In this document: piece after piece, positions 12,401-27,400 of the stretch
Layout of the letters: each line of letters starts with the position of its first letter
How positions within the stretch are numbered: position 1 is the first letter of the stretch
Source of the DNA: Branchiostoma floridae
Taxonomy: Eukaryota; Chordata; Leptocardii; Amphioxiformes; Branchiostomatidae
DNA: 64,000 nt
Assembly: GCF_000003815.2 (NCBI RefSeq)
Contig: NC_049990.1
Coordinates: 16,643,658-16,707,657, forward strand
Reading direction: 5' to 3'
Notes under the pieces: generated by a model
The model's database searches: none
What the model was told of the DNA's origin: nothing
The model's input: only the letters and a program-made list of their open reading frames with translations
Made by a program: the position numbers and the translations under genes

Positions 12401-15400
12401 CTCAGAAAATTCAAAAGGTGTTGCAAGTTGATGCCAAAGTCAAGGTGCATGTATGATATTACTTTATTTGAGGTAATTGCAATGGAAAATGTTAAAATAG
12501 ACCTCAAATAGATCAAAGTCACAGGGGTGACAGTTCTAGGAAGGATGCAAATTAGACTTTTTTTGTGTCTGTGTATGACTTTTTTTCTAATATTTAGATG
12601 ACTCTGAATGATTTTGCAACTTGCAGTAACAATTCACAAGTCGTAGAGTCTAGCATTTTCACTGAATGCAAAATCTCCTGGGGAAATTGAAAGGAAGAAA
12701 CAGTTACGGGCCCCCAAGCAATGTTGTACTGTACTGCAGTGGGACTTCAGGTTTTGATAACAGTCCGCCAGTACTGTTCCTCAATGCATATACATTCAAA
12801 TGCTATAGCTGTGATTTTTATTGGGGGGGGGGGTATAGATACATGTAGCACTTGGTACTATCATACATTGTATTTGGTACAGTTCAACTGCCCCCCCCCC
12901 CCCCACACACACACACTTCAGACAGTCCCTACCAGCCCATCCCAGACCAATCAGGAGGTCCGTGCCTCCACAGAATTAATGCCCACTTAGAGTGCCATCA
13001 GCCAGCCGCTCCGCGATTGGTCAGGATGATTTGGTCCAAATTGAATCTTCTTGATGTGGAAATGATTGCTGGGAGAGCCGTGCCCGGTCGTCAACAGTCC
13101 CGGACGGGGGGTACCACTCAAATTAAACTTAGCACCTGATTTATAGCGCCATTCAGCTCAAATTAAAGTGAGCTGCTGATTTGTAGCGGAGGTCCATCAT
13201 GCCACCCAGTTATGGTGGGGAGGTAGCGGTCGGGCAGTTTAGGGACCATGATTGGATTTCTTATACTCCAAACTTGAACCACCTGAATTTACAACTTGTT
13301 TCACAGATCTGACACCCTAAGTCTGGAACAAGATAAATTTCTTCCCAAAGTTAACCCACAAACTGAAATAAGTGTTCAGTAGATAAAAAATCAACACAAC
13401 ATCATCTAAAAATTACAGGCTTTTAAACTTTTTTCAAATCATGGCACAAGACTTTTTAGTTTAAGAAGTTCAGTGACAGTTCCTTGAATTAGTAAAATTA
13501 TTATACACAAATGTAGTTAAATGTTTTATTAGTGTGTCATAAAAAAGGTATGATACAACGTAATACAACATACAAAGTGCTTGTCAATATGGTAAGTTTG
13601 TTTGCCTGTTTGTTTGGCATATACCCTGTATAAACACAAGTGTATATTATATGCAATGTCATGTAGGTTTGTATTGAAGAGTACAAGCTACATATCCAGA
13701 CTGATCTATCAACTCAAGCCGGGAAGGACCCCTATACTCTGTGCAACAAGTGTGGTGGATTCTTTTACGTGCTCGAGGTGTGGCTCTCTTCAAACACAGG
13801 ACCTCCATTTAAGATTGTATCTGAGGAACGTCACCAAACTAAAGCTACTGGTACTCATTTTCAGAGTCCTGCGCCAAACAATCTCACACTTACACCAACA
13901 CAACTCTAAGTTGCTTGGTGACGTTTTTTTTTTCTCAGACAACTACTCTGAAAAAGAGTCTTTCTCTCTCCCTGACCCAGAATGCAGCGGTGTTACATTT
14001 CCATTCACGTACATCAGGGCGTGCCGCACACAAGTTTCACTTTTGTTAGCAGTGCCACATGAGCCACCTGCTGTTGCCATGGTAACAGGACACCTGTTGT
14101 TCCATGGAAATGACCTGGAATAACCTCCAGCCATTGTTTATATCAAAGCTTGTCGTGTGTGTTTTATTTGTCAAACACCAAATAAACTGTATTCAAAACT
14201 GTATTCAATTTGACAGTAAACTACAGTAACTGTAAATGCATTTAAGTTCACGGGGATCTAATTTTGCGGTAGCGGGAAAAGGGACTTTTCTCTGTGGTTT
14301 TAAATTCGCGGTAGCACAATGTACTGTAGTCTCTTACTTCCATGGAAAAATGTTCGCAGTGGTTTTAAAGTCGCAGTGAAGCGGCCACTGTAAAAACTGC
14401 GAACATTAAACCACCGCAAAAGTTTCTGCATTTTACGGTTTTTTCTCGATCATTTATTATGCACCCAAGATTCCAGGCATTTCTCTAGCCATCTCTCTGA
14501 GACCGAAACGTATATTAGAAAAACTAAAAAAAAGTACATGTTCTAGTCCATTTTCCACCAATACTGAACACATCTTTAACCAGATTCAAATTAAATTTTA
14601 TGATTTTTTTTCATTCTTTTCCCCCATTTTGCTAGAAAAACAAATTTTCTTCAATTGTTGCTAAATCATATTATTTTGGGTCTTATTCATAATTCCTCAC
14701 ATCTGGTGACTTGATTTTTTTTTTAAATATGAAAATTTATATATTTTTTTTCGAATCAGAAGAGGTGAATCCAAAACCATGCACTGTAAATTATTGCCTC
14801 AGTTTTTATTTTTAGTGACTTTCAAACCTTTTATCATTCAGATAATTGTTTGAATGCATCTTTGTCTCACCAGGGTTGTAGCCAGCCTGAAATCATTTTC
14901 AGTCCCCTTGATTTTGAATGGGAATCCTATTGAGCACCGAAGGCATGGCGTGACGTTGCGCGTCATTTCTAGGGGGTCTGGGTCCCAGAAAATTTTTAAA
15001 TCAAGACCCTCAACAATATTTCCTGCATTTTGAGGTGCAAATTTTGCTTTTAGACTAAGCTGTTCAATGGCATCTGATTTGGTGAAGAAGAAAACATGGG
15101 TTTCAGTTTTTTTATATCATTACATATAAATTTTTGTCTGTCCCAGGGGACGGAATGGGAGAACTTTTTTTCAGTCCCCAGCTGCAAAATTCCTTCAAAG
15201 GACTGAAGGACAGGTGCTGGCTACAACCCTGTTCCGTGGAACACATTTGTGCATAACTGTTACAAGGGACGTCTGACTCCAACTAAAAAGCTTAAAACGA
15301 AACTTTTACCTTTAAGTCCAGTTGATTTTACTTAGTTGAACTGAGGTTTTGAAGGGTGTGATTCAAACTCAGAGTCTGTCCAAGAAATACAATTTTTTTT

Positions 15401-18400
15401 ACAACTGGTGTAAGTGCCTAAGGGACTGAGTTATAAGTCAAATAGTTGTAATGTTTCGGGGATCAAAGTTTTTCAATAGCCAGCCTTAGTTTAAAGGTAG
15501 TTTATTCAGTCCAATCTGTAGTACTGTAGTATATCTTCACGCCTGGGCAGTATTGTTTGTGGTGATATAATGTTATTGGGCACCCACCAGTGCACTATAA
15601 TCATGGCCGTACCAGCTTTAATAAGACGAGGTCCTTCTTTAATCGGAGGGCGCGCTCTCCTGATTTCCCCGGGCGAACGTCAGATTAACCGCCCGTCACC
15701 GCCGCGGAACTTTTCATTAAGCCTCCGTCACGGCTGGCAAGATTGGTCGTTAATAGCGGTAACGAGCGTGGTGATGGGATAACAATGCAACGCGCCAACA
15801 CTTTTCACGGGCAATCAAACCGGGGGTTAGATTGATACGGGTGGGGCTGTGGACAGGCGAGATTGAATTCATTCGGGGTGATTTGTGGGCGAGCTTTGGG
15901 TCATGACTCATGTTGGGGCGACTTGCTCTTCTCTTTCGTTCGTTCGTTCAGTATAGTGTCACAGTGCCTGGTGGCACATTGGTCAGGAAGTTTCCTGGCT
16001 GTTTCAGAAGCAGGGTATATTTTACAGGGAGGATAGCCCTTCCCCTTTTACATGATTGAGGCACCTCCTAGAACTGTTACACGGGACCCCAATTCTTTAT
16101 GTCCCTTCCAAAAGAAGGGTGCAGTCCCAACTGACATGCCCTTCCCAGATTTAAACCAGGGTCTCCCAGAGTTATGAACTATTTTGAACCAGAAGCTCAA
16201 CTGTGAGGTCACTACCAGTTGAGCTACAGGGACATCCACAACACACTCTTTGAGTGATGTTAAACGTCCATTTTTAAACATTTACCTGTAAAGGAAAGTT
16301 TTATACAGTTTAAAGCCACTAACAATTGAGCATTGACACAGTTGTTATACAAATTCATGTACAATGTACATGAAGTAGTGTCTATATCATCTACTACATT
16401 GACTTACATGTCAATAGGGACAACATACTCGACAGTAAGTCCCAATTTGTAAATTCTTTCTCTACTCATACACGTATCTGGAAACAAAATTTCTAAGTTT
16501 ACCTAAAAGTATTGATGACAGAGTTCTCATAGTACCGTCTGTATCGTCCACAACATGATTTATTTGTTAACCCGCAGTCGGGCATAAATCTCGGCCGGGT
16601 CGGCCAAACTTGCCACCACCCTTCAGAGTTTAATTTTGCGCCGCAGTGTGGCCCTCCATTTCAATCTACCGCGCTCCCAGCCTCTAGACCCTCTGGATCA
16701 TCAATTGGCCGACCCCGACGCAAATGGACACTTTGTTACCGCGATCACCAAACAATCATGCCTCCCAATTTGCACGATTGGGAAACAGTCGCCGGGCAAT
16801 TTATTACCCGCGCCCGTGCTTGTCGCGGTGACAAACGGTTCATTATATGAGCGGACTCTGTTCGCAATGTAATTTGTGGGGATAAGTGTCCAGAGACTCC
16901 CGGGTAAATCGGTATAGTTCGTACCTCCGGTCCGTTACTTGTAGCGAATTTGGAAAACTCGATACCATCGCTTTGGGCTCATTGGCCATTGATACAGATG
17001 GAACGGAGAAAGTGGAACTGAGTTTTTAGAATTTTTGATTCACAAAATGTGGATTTAAACATCTGTGGATCAAGGAACTATTCTGAAGTGTGCAACTTTC
17101 AAGAGATCGTGAATAGAACTGATTTGAGTCAAGTGGAGTAACTGTACATGGCAGTGTTTCTAAGAAACTCTCTAATGTACAATGTATTATGCAATGCACT
17201 GAATGTCAAAGCTGTCAATTGTAACTTTTTATTACCCCATGCACAGCCTCTGCTACCTCCCAAAACCCCATGCACACCCTTACCAGCCCTGTCAACTATA
17301 ACAGAAAAAGAAAATGTCAAATTGAATGTACGTTTTCCATGGTAACTTAAAGGTAGAACATAAGATATATAAGTTGTTTGTCACTTGACGAATGTACACC
17401 TCTATCTTTCCAGTCTCTTGTAGACCCTTCCCCACAGTCGTACCCACCACTAACCCCTTCTGCCCATTCCCCACCCCCTCCCCCACCCCAGTTTAATCAC
17501 ATCGCAAACATACATCACTAGTAAAGTCTGTATGATAAGTCCCTAGGAGCAACCCCATTCACACCCTTGTATTCCAATGTCATCTGCTATAGAACCCCAA
17601 TCACACCCTCATATTCCTGTCATCCAACAGAAAATGTCAAATGTACATTTTCTAAAAGCAATTCAGAACAAAAAAAATACTTAAATAAGATTATTATTAT
17701 AATGTAAGCCACTACATCACTAAGTTTCCTGCCTTGTACAAAATGTATACACCCCTTACCCCCAGTCCTTAACCCACCACTAACCCCTTCTGCCCATTCC
17801 CCACCCCCTCCCCCACCCCAGTTTAATCACATCGCAAACATACATCACTAGTAAAGTCTGTATGATAAGTCCCTAGGAGCAACCCCATTCAATCATTCCC
17901 GGCTCCCGCATTATTTCATCATTGCTGGCCCCCTAATTGAAAATGTGCCGGCCTGGGACCGAGCGTAGATTGGTGAAAGGGCCGCACCAGTTTGACAACA
18001 GGCATTCCTTACTTCCAATTAGATACATGCTTCATCAATGGCTTCTCTCAACAATGGTTTAGCAGAACATGGCTCATAAATATCATGATTTAATAGACAC
18101 GATTGTTGTTTAGGGTGGCAAATTGCAAACTTACATGTAAGGTAAACAATCATGCATTTTGCCATTGTGTTGAATTCCTTACCTCCAATAAATAATAATA
18201 GGCACAATTGCTTCATCAATGACTTCTCTCAACAATGGTTTAGAAGAACATGGCTCATAAATATCATGATTAGACATGATTGTTATTTAGGGTGGCAAAT
18301 TGCAAACTTAAGGTAAACATGCTTTTTTGCCATTGTATTGAATTCCAATAAATAATAATAGGCACAACGGCTTCATCAATAACTTCTCTCAACAAGGTTT

Positions 18401-21400
18401 TCACGGAACATTGGCTCATCAATATAATTATTAAACACGACTGTTGTTTAGGTTGGCAAGTTGCAAAATAACATGTTTGCCTATTGCTGTTTGTGTTAGA
18501 TTTTGATACATGTATGAAGCAAACATTACAAAACTTAAGGGACATCATTAAACATGTTGTTGATTGTTGTTAATTAGTTGAGTAGCAAGTTGCATGTTTT
18601 GCCTAATTGTCTATTTGCTATAATTGCAGTGCCTTTTTTCATAATTGAGGATTTAAGCTTAGGCCACAGCAAGTAAATTTTATGGATGACATCAGCGCTC
18701 ATTAATTTTCGCCTGATTTCAGAAAAAAAAAACAAGATTTTTTTTCTTCTGCAGGGATGGTCAACATGACGATAAAGTACCAAAATGAGTAAATACATTG
18801 TGTTGTAGCCAGTAATTGTACTTGTAGAAGTAACACTCGCAAGGTACCCAGGACTGTAGTTGTAGAAATAAAACTTTTTGGATAGTTGTAAAAGTGACAC
18901 CAATATGGAAGCTATGAGACAGTGTGGTTACCAACTTTGTTGGTGATGCCTGAAGTCTACCACACTAGTTTCACTTTTACCACACCAGTACATGTCTTGA
19001 ATACAGGAATGAATTCCTTGTTGCCTCTGATACCATGTTTTGTCCCTTTAATTCTATTAACAACAGTCATCACAACTTTATGGTGCCTATTTTTGAAAAT
19101 GTAGCCATCTTGTTTTTTTTTCACCCATCTTGTTTTTTTTTCCGCCCTATCCCACTATTTTTGCAGTCTGCAGAGGATGCCATCCATAAAATTAACTTGC
19201 TGTGGCCTTATGATCAATAACTCAATATGAAGTATGATGCAACTGGTATTCATGGTCAAAAAAGTTTGACCCGTTTAACAATAATTCTTGTTGTTGAATG
19301 TATATAACAACCTAATTTACTGTAACTGTAACTTAAGCTTTAGCTAGTACTAGGCCTCACTCTCACTACTAGTAGTAATTTGATTAATTATTGATAAGTG
19401 AACTGCACAGTATACATGTTTTTATTATCTACACCATTTGGTTTGACATGTCTAATAAATGTAATTGACAATGTTTAGTTTAATCCATAACGTTAAATAT
19501 GTTAAACAGCAAATCGACCTGGGATGGCCCTGAAGCATATATCTTAGGTGTTCTGCGTCTTCTCAATAAAGACTTGAGTGAAAGGAACTGCCAAGAAGTC
19601 AAGGTCTGGTAATCCACAATAGAACCAGCTTCATCCAAAACTATGAAGACATCGTAATAGTATCCAGTAAAGGGACCCGCACTATATGTACTATGCCTAC
19701 TAAAATTAAAATTCAATCATAATAAGAACTGGAGCACAGTATACATGTTTTTATTATCTACACCATTTGGTTTGATACATGTAGGTCTAAAAGCTATTAT
19801 AATTAAAAATGATGTTTAATCCGTTAAATATGTTTAACAACAAATTGACCTGAGATGGCCCGGCCAGTGGAAGCATATATCTTACGTGTTGTGCATCTTC
19901 TTGAAGACTTAAGTGAAAGGAACTGGCCAAGAAGTCAAGGTCCGGTAGACCACAATAGCACCTCAGGTTCGTCCCTAACTATGAAGACTTGGTAACAGTA
20001 TCCTATATAGAGGGACCCACGCAAAGGGTATAGCTATTGTTTGGGCAGGCTATTGTGAGATGGGAACTGGAGAGGCTAAGCCTACGTTTGGCTTGTTCTA
20101 CTGCCAACTGGTACTCAGGGATACATGTACATAAACAAACGGTAACACAAAGGTACTAGAACACAAAAGTAACACTAACAACAGGTTAGGTGTGATATAA
20201 CCTTCAAGTTTATTTGAGTGGCAATGGTGTAGTGGAATCTAACATTATACACAATGGCAGGGTGTTTTGCAACTTCTTTATTTCAAGAAGTCTGTCCAGA
20301 TAATTCTATATATTAATGAATACTGTATAATTACTGTAACAGTTACAGTGTATAAATAAGCTCTTTCTAATGTCCATCCTTACATCTCTGGACAGAATTT
20401 TGCCATGGACAAAAATTCCAATCATTCCATCCTCATGACAGATAAAAATTGAAACTTTATCACCTTTTTGTTTCAGGTTGTCAACAGAACAAAACAAATC
20501 TGCACAAACACATTGTCAAGTCAATCCATTTAAAAGTTGTCCCTTAAAATTGCACAAGGTGTGGCCCAAGTGCTATTGAAATGGAGATGGGCACAGCCCT
20601 ATGTACCATCTGGTCTGGAAAGGACATTAACTTAACGCCAAGATGGATGAAAGCATTTCAAGGGTTGAAAGAATTTCAAAAGTGACAGAACATATCATAC
20701 TCATAGGCACTAGACACGCATGACTACAGTGTCTGAGAGTTTTTTATTTCCTAAAAAAATAGGAGTCACTCAAAAAAGCCAAATATCAGGCAAGAGCATC
20801 TGTAACTGTACCACAATCCAGCTCAGTTCTGGACACTCGAAACATTCCCCAAGATAAACTCATTTCCTCTTATAACCTGACAGACTAATTAGCAGCAATA
20901 ATTAACCGTTTGACGCTAACGGAGTCCGACAGGGAAGGCAGGGAGCTTTTGAAGCTGAGTAAGAGGGGTCAAGTCACCCCAGATTGTACCAGATCAGGCG
21001 ACTTCCTCTGCTAGTCCCAAGTTCCATTCCTGTCTCTAATTGGGAAAGTGATGATGATTCAGTCCAACAGGAGTAGGGCGTGGGTGATGACAGATTGGGG
21101 CACCGAACAGTTTCTGAGAAGTGACTTGATCAAGTTCTGTTGCTTATTTTAGCATCCTGAAGGCCTTAACACCTTGTATCTGAAGATTAATATGATGACA
21201 ATGATGTTAACTTCTTAAAGGCCACCTATAGCAATATTACATTGTTAAAAGTGGAAATATTCTGAATAAGGTAGTCTGTATAATATTGACATCTAAAGCA
21301 CTATTTTAGCACATTTACATCATTATTTCATAAATTGAGCCGTTAAAAACGGCGCGGGAACGAGTTGCACAAGGATTCCAGATCAAGTCCTTATTTTTAG

Positions 21401-24400
21401 GAGGTACAATAATAAGGAATATCCTCGTGCAACTTGTCTCTGGGCCGTTTTTAACCGCTCAAAGTATGAAATGATGATATAAATGTGAGAATACAGTGCA
21501 GTAGATGTCAATACCATGCAGATTGCCTTATTCAGAATATTTCCTCTTTGACGCTGTAATATTGCTTAGGTTGCCTTTAAGTTCTGTGTGTTGTCTACAG
21601 GCCTGGGATGGAAATAACCTCCGACAAACACCAATTTTGCAGATTCAAAGAAATTTGTGACTGCCCTACAACCTGTAGGTAGAAATAAGAATGATTTGTG
21701 TCATTCTGCAAAAATTTGATAGACAAATAGTAAGACTCAGTTAGTAAGAGAAAGAGTCTTGATTCTGATCTGTTGTATAGCAGTCCGATAAACAAGTCCA
21801 CTAGCCCTATAGTCCCGGGCAAGTGAAAATGCCACTATGGCAAGTGCATGTCCTTCCCCACTTGCCCGATCGGACAAGTTAGCTTTTCTCCATTGAGTGA
21901 GATTTTGATGTACTTGCTACTTTTCAAAGTCATGGCATCAAGCATTGATTAACACAGAAAATAGAGCCAATAACAAAAATTCAATTGAAGACCATGAATG
22001 TACATGGAAAAATGTCTCTTAGATATTGGGCAAGTGAAAAGTTGGTTTGGGCAAGTAAATTTTTTAAGTACTTGCCCGATAGGACAAGTCAATTTTAGAA
22101 AACTTGTCCAACCCTGTATAGACTTGTCTGTTAACTCTTTGTTGTACCCAAGATATGCTTCATCAATTCAACATACCATGTTTCTTAATTTGATAATGCA
22201 GCATAGAATGTAGAAAAAGACTTTCAGTGCAGTGTCATTTTATTTAAAAAATTGAGGCCCCAACCTAATATATATCGCTTGCTCTCTGCCCTGTCAGCGC
22301 TTACTACTTAAGAATCAGAACCAAGGGGAATCCAGAGCACATTGCAGTAGATATTTAATTACATGTAAAAGGCAAGCTGCAGTACTGCAACTTTACTATA
22401 GCTGTATAGGGGTCCCCAAATCTCTAATTGTTTTGAAGTTTCACGAAGAGTCCTTAACCCACATACCAAATATCAATTTATACAATCTAAAAATCTATCA
22501 AATTATGTGTTTTTCATCCACAAACATGCATCAATACATACAAACATACAATCATTCAAACATTACACATTACTCTACTTGAAACAAACTTCTTGCCAAA
22601 GGTAGGTCCAATTTTGGCAGTGCGTGTGCAACCAGTAATTCAAGCCTTTGAAGTAGTTACTGTTATCTTCGGACACTTTGGATATCGTACAAGGCTGGTG
22701 TCCGAAAACATCACTCATCACAGCATTCCCATGATGCAGCTGAGCTTTCTCACCCTAGGGCGACTCTGCACTGATAACACGGCGACCTCTGACCTCGCCG
22801 CAGCGCGGGGCTGACTGATCACATTAATGAGGGGAAATCACTCCACCCCATCTGTCATCAGGGCACAGTGGGCGCCCCTGGACTTACATGTAGGACAGGC
22901 TGGATAACTGTTGACTGTATGGTCACTGGTAGGGGTGGGGACAAACGGGTACAAAACCGTTTTTCGTCTTGGACCGGTCCGAGAAAAGCGGACATGAAAA
23001 AAGTCAGTGTAGACAAGATGTTGGACCAATTAGAAAACACATTAATTTTGCATCAGCAATTGTCTACATGTACAAAAGTTAATCATCATACAAGTTTTGG
23101 ATAGAAATGAACAGTTCACTAGTTTAAATAAGTGGCATGATCATGTGAGAGTTTGTCAGACTACAGACACCACAGCTCAAATATTAAGGCATGGCAGGTA
23201 GAACACTTGCTGTATCGATCTTGAAATTAAGTCCAAATCTTGAAAAATTTCACCAAATCTTGCAGTACCGATAGTACTTAAATTTGATTATGTTAAACTT
23301 TATAATTGACAACACATAAGCCTTTAGGGTACATGTAGAAGAAATAAAAGAAGGGGCACTTGTCTTTAAAACTGCAACAAAAATGTACTAAATCATGTTT
23401 TATTAGTTAAATCCTTATACAGAGCTATTATGTATATGGCCTAATTGCTTTGTACATGATATCCAACTCAGTCTTTTATCACTGAAACTTTTTTAATCCC
23501 ATAAATGGTACACAGGATTTGTGGTTAAAATAAGCTGACAGGGAATTTTGTGTGTAAGGATTATCCACTGAGTCTTTGCTGGTACACATGTGCTATGAGT
23601 GCCTGTAGGCTGCTGGTATATTCAGATGAACACATGACAGAAACTTATACCATATACCAGCCTGTTGACTTGCACCAAAACTTAACTTGACTGTTTTGAA
23701 GCTCCCCCTAGTGTCTCTTAAGCGCACTGCAGAGCAAAAATTGTGCAGTGATGTTCTCAACTGCTTGGAGTCTCTTACAACAATGGCCTTTTGACAGTGA
23801 ATCTAATATGTATCACAAATAAGCAATGAAAATTATATATATTGATATTATGAACTTCAAGGTATAATAGGCTGTACTACTATACTGTCTGAATTATAAC
23901 TTTTAGAAAGATATCTACAGCTACAACATGCTTTAGAATGTATAATTTTTAAAGATACCGTTACATTCATACTACAAAATGTAAGACACATGTACTAGAC
24001 TTAAAGTACATGGCACATGCATGTGTTTTGATTGTAGAGTTATTGATATCAATCCGTTTATAACTACAACTTTTAAATTATAGTATATTTTGATTGATTT
24101 ATAATGGGAAATATAATGATCAATGAAGCGGAGAAAAATAAATCACCATTGTGTAACATTGTGACAGGCTTCTTACTTTACTTTCCTCCTGTCCTCCCTC
24201 AGGTACGAAGGGTTACCCGATGTCGTCCTACTCCATGGATCAGACAGAGGAACACATGGATGAACTGGCGCAGGAGGCGCGGAAACAGTCAGCCCTTGGG
24301 CCGCACGCACGCACCCCCTCCCCTGCCTGGGTCCTGACGGTCAGCTCACAGCAGACACACAGTGGGGAGGCAGCGCTCTTAACGTCACAGCTGTTAGCAA

Positions 24401-27400
24401 GCAATAAGGTAGGGTAGATAGGCTTAACTTATTTTCTCCAATTAAGTGCACACTTTTTAAACTATTCTTTTAATGCAAAATGCAAAAGTTGCTGCAAGTT
24501 TTCCATTCTGCCGCCCGGTAATACCATTTTATTTGAGGTTAAAACTGAGGCCTAGAAAAAAAATGTTGTGTTTCCTGTTTCATTCCAGAAAAAAATTAGG
24601 GTCAGTAGGTAGGGGTTATCTTTTTTTTTTCTTGTAATTTTTTTAGGCTGGCCAAAACTTTGTGAATCAGATGCATATTGTCCTTTATTAGATAGGACGA
24701 GCAGTGTTTCTACTAATCTGAATCAATAAGAATCAGGCTGAATAAAAATTCTAAGTCAAAGCTATGCGTCACCACTGTCCACCCCCCAAAAAAAGTCTAG
24801 GGTAGGCAGGTTTTTCTAGGGTTAAGGTAGGGAAACTCGAAAGTTTAACACAACATTTTTTTCCTAGGCCCGGTCAGTAATACTTTTATTTGAGGTTATT
24901 TGCTCAGATATATGGGAGGAGGCACACAGCAAATTTAAATCATTGCCAACCAAAGTTTAGAATTAATAGTGGCATCAGAGACTTTGTTTTGTAGATTTAA
25001 GTAATATACATGCAGTGTATCCCTTTCTTTAAATTTGTATTTTTCTCAAGTACTGTACAACGACCACAGCCCTCTACGATGACACATTGTGCAATGCAGT
25101 CTGTAAAGTTAACACAATCACAGTTCCTGAGTATGTTTGTTTTGACGTTTCTTCCACCTTTGGTATCAGGTTTCCCATGTGTTGTATGATCAACAAACCA
25201 GGCGGTATTATACCCGCTACGGTATTACCTCAGTCAAGGTTGTTACGCACCAGTTGTTATGGCTACAGATCACACCTCAGTTTGGTGTGGGACAAGCAAG
25301 GAGAGTTTTTTAAACTGAAGTTGGAACTGTGAGACTAATAGTATAAATTCTGTTGGTCATTTCAACCATGCTGCATTGGTACTGGATCCCTTGGGTAAGT
25401 TTGTCATTGTAAAGAAGAGAAATCTTTGTGCACAGAATGCAAATTTTAAGTTATTTATTGACATTATAACTGGAGTTTGTATAAACTGTTGTTTTGGCTG
25501 AGTGACTGAACACAAGTTCACCAGTCAAGGGGAACTTTACCTATTAGTAAGTTTTAAGGGAACCTAAACTTAAAATTGAAAGGTGGCTATACTAAACGCC
25601 TATGCCTAAGCCAAGTTCTCACTATATTGTTTTATATTAAGTCTGTCGTACATGTAGTTCAGTGCTCTCCCACCATTTTCAACTACTGCTACTGGACTGA
25701 CTTCAACTAAATTTTGTGACTTCAGGAAGTGGCATGTCTTAGTCAGTTCTGATGTATTATTGATTATTGTACGGCTTTCCATGCATTATATATGATATAT
25801 ACCTCCCTAACAATGAACATGCTCAGAAAAGTCTATTTATCTTGTTTGTTCCCTCTAATTTGTTGCAAAAATTTTCTTGCAAGCCGCATCCATGTAACAC
25901 AATTGTTAAATCCAGTGTTACCCCCTGCGTCGGACCCGCATGCAACCAATACTCAATTCCTGAAGATAACCGTGTTATATTCAAATTATGTAACAACCTA
26001 GATTTTAATGATAGCTGGCAGGTAATCGTGGCAAAATCCATCTGTTTGGATCACGTACCTTTAATTTCCTTTTTTGCATGTATAATTCTTTAGGGGGAGC
26101 AGACAGTAGGAGCAAAGCCAAAGAAACCGAAGTTCAAAAAGATTGTGGTGAACGGCCTGACGTACCACCGACCAATGAAGGCTCACCAGTTCCTGACGGC
26201 GGCAGACAGCGCCAGCGAAACCTCGTCTGAAGCCAGCTCGCTGGGCAGACCCACACGGGCCAGGTGAGGAAATAGTGTTGTTATTATCGCACATCTCTCT
26301 CTCCCACCCTCTCTATCTCCTTTTGTTCCTCTCCCTCTATCTCTCTTTTGGTCGGTTTAGTATATCGTAACTTAAGTGTATGGTCAGTTTAGTAGACCGG
26401 AACATAGTGATGCACACAATAAGCGTTTAGAATATTCACGAAACTTTCAAGTTTCATTTCACTGTGTTTGCTTGACTGTACCGCTTTTGAAGAATTTTGA
26501 TACCAAAACTGCAAATATTCTCAATTTTCAAATGACTCCATTCGGATTGAGAAGTGTAACGGTTTTTCAACGTCCATTATGCATATTTGCTTCATTTTCG
26601 CAAAAGCAAGCCGCTGCCCGATTAGTAGTCTGCCTGAAATAAACCAGCCTCAGACCACAAGAGAGATGGCAGTTGGAGATCTTTGAATCTTCGTGGGGAT
26701 CAAAAATCAAATGCCTCTATTGCTTATTTAAGCTGTGGACTTTAAACCACTCCATTTTCTCCCTATTGTTACATAAATCATATTATTATTTTCTATCTCA
26801 CATGCTACACCTGTATGCTTTCTGTTGTTAATACTTGTGACTGGCCAGAATTCAAGCTGTGTCTCTTAGTCAGTTAGTGTGTGCCATCATTGAACGTGGT
26901 ATTGCTGCCTTTTTCCTGTAGCCTGTTGCGAGCGCGTCACCACCGTTCCCAGTCCGCCCCCTCCTCCCAAACCAGCACAGACATCAAGAGATATCTGCAG
27001 AGGATGAAGGACCAGCGACCACTCACAGGAAAACTGCCTAAGGAGTGAGTAGAGAATTTTACTTTGATTTGTAAAGTAGCAAAGGCTTAGTTAGAAATCA
27101 TTAGTATTTGTATATTTAGTATTTTGTTTTTAATTTTCCTGTCAATTCGACAGATGAGCAGGCAGACAGGCATTTACCTGTTTGCCTGACCTGCACATGG
27201 CTTTTTTATGGTGAAGGAGGGGTGTGCAATTCCTTCTCCACCCGCTCGTCTACTGGAGCACTAAGTCTCACAGGGACATTATTATAATTAGTATAGTTTG
27301 AATGCAAAAGCAGGCGTGTCTGCGTGCTCCAAAATTTGTCGGATTCCCTACAAGTTTGTACGGAGGCGGTACTTACCTTACAGATCCCAAAAGATTGCCC

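Larger units (their letters stand above)
3683..24202 (+). other. 20.5-kb first intron
   Basis: A phase-1 intron bounded by GTAAGA and a CCTCCCTCAG acceptor. It contains no credible internal gene on either strand. It holds many mobile elements and tandem repeats, listed separately, plus repeat-free GC-balanced islands that resemble regulatory modules. The unlisted parts (3683-4190, 4480-6970, 9710-11260, 12500-12820, 23050-24200) are AT-rich and show nothing I can name. Confidence 0.7.

Noticed and set aside
12822-12905. G-run/C-run hairpin as a regulatory structure
   Set aside because: Homopolymer tracts of this kind are common sequencing and slippage products; no further support.
13602-14123. 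173-codon plus-strand open frame
   Set aside because: It crosses a dispersed SINE-like repeat found elsewhere in the window, has no paired splice sites and no family resemblance.
16200-16245. Possible tRNA gene on the minus strand
   Set aside because: The A box is perfect, but the B box is degenerate and the stems do not pair; a SINE head explains it better.
24104-24337. Plus-strand frame reading through into exon 2 from intron sequence
   Set aside because: It uses a different frame from the phase-consistent exon and runs across the CCTCCCTCAG acceptor.
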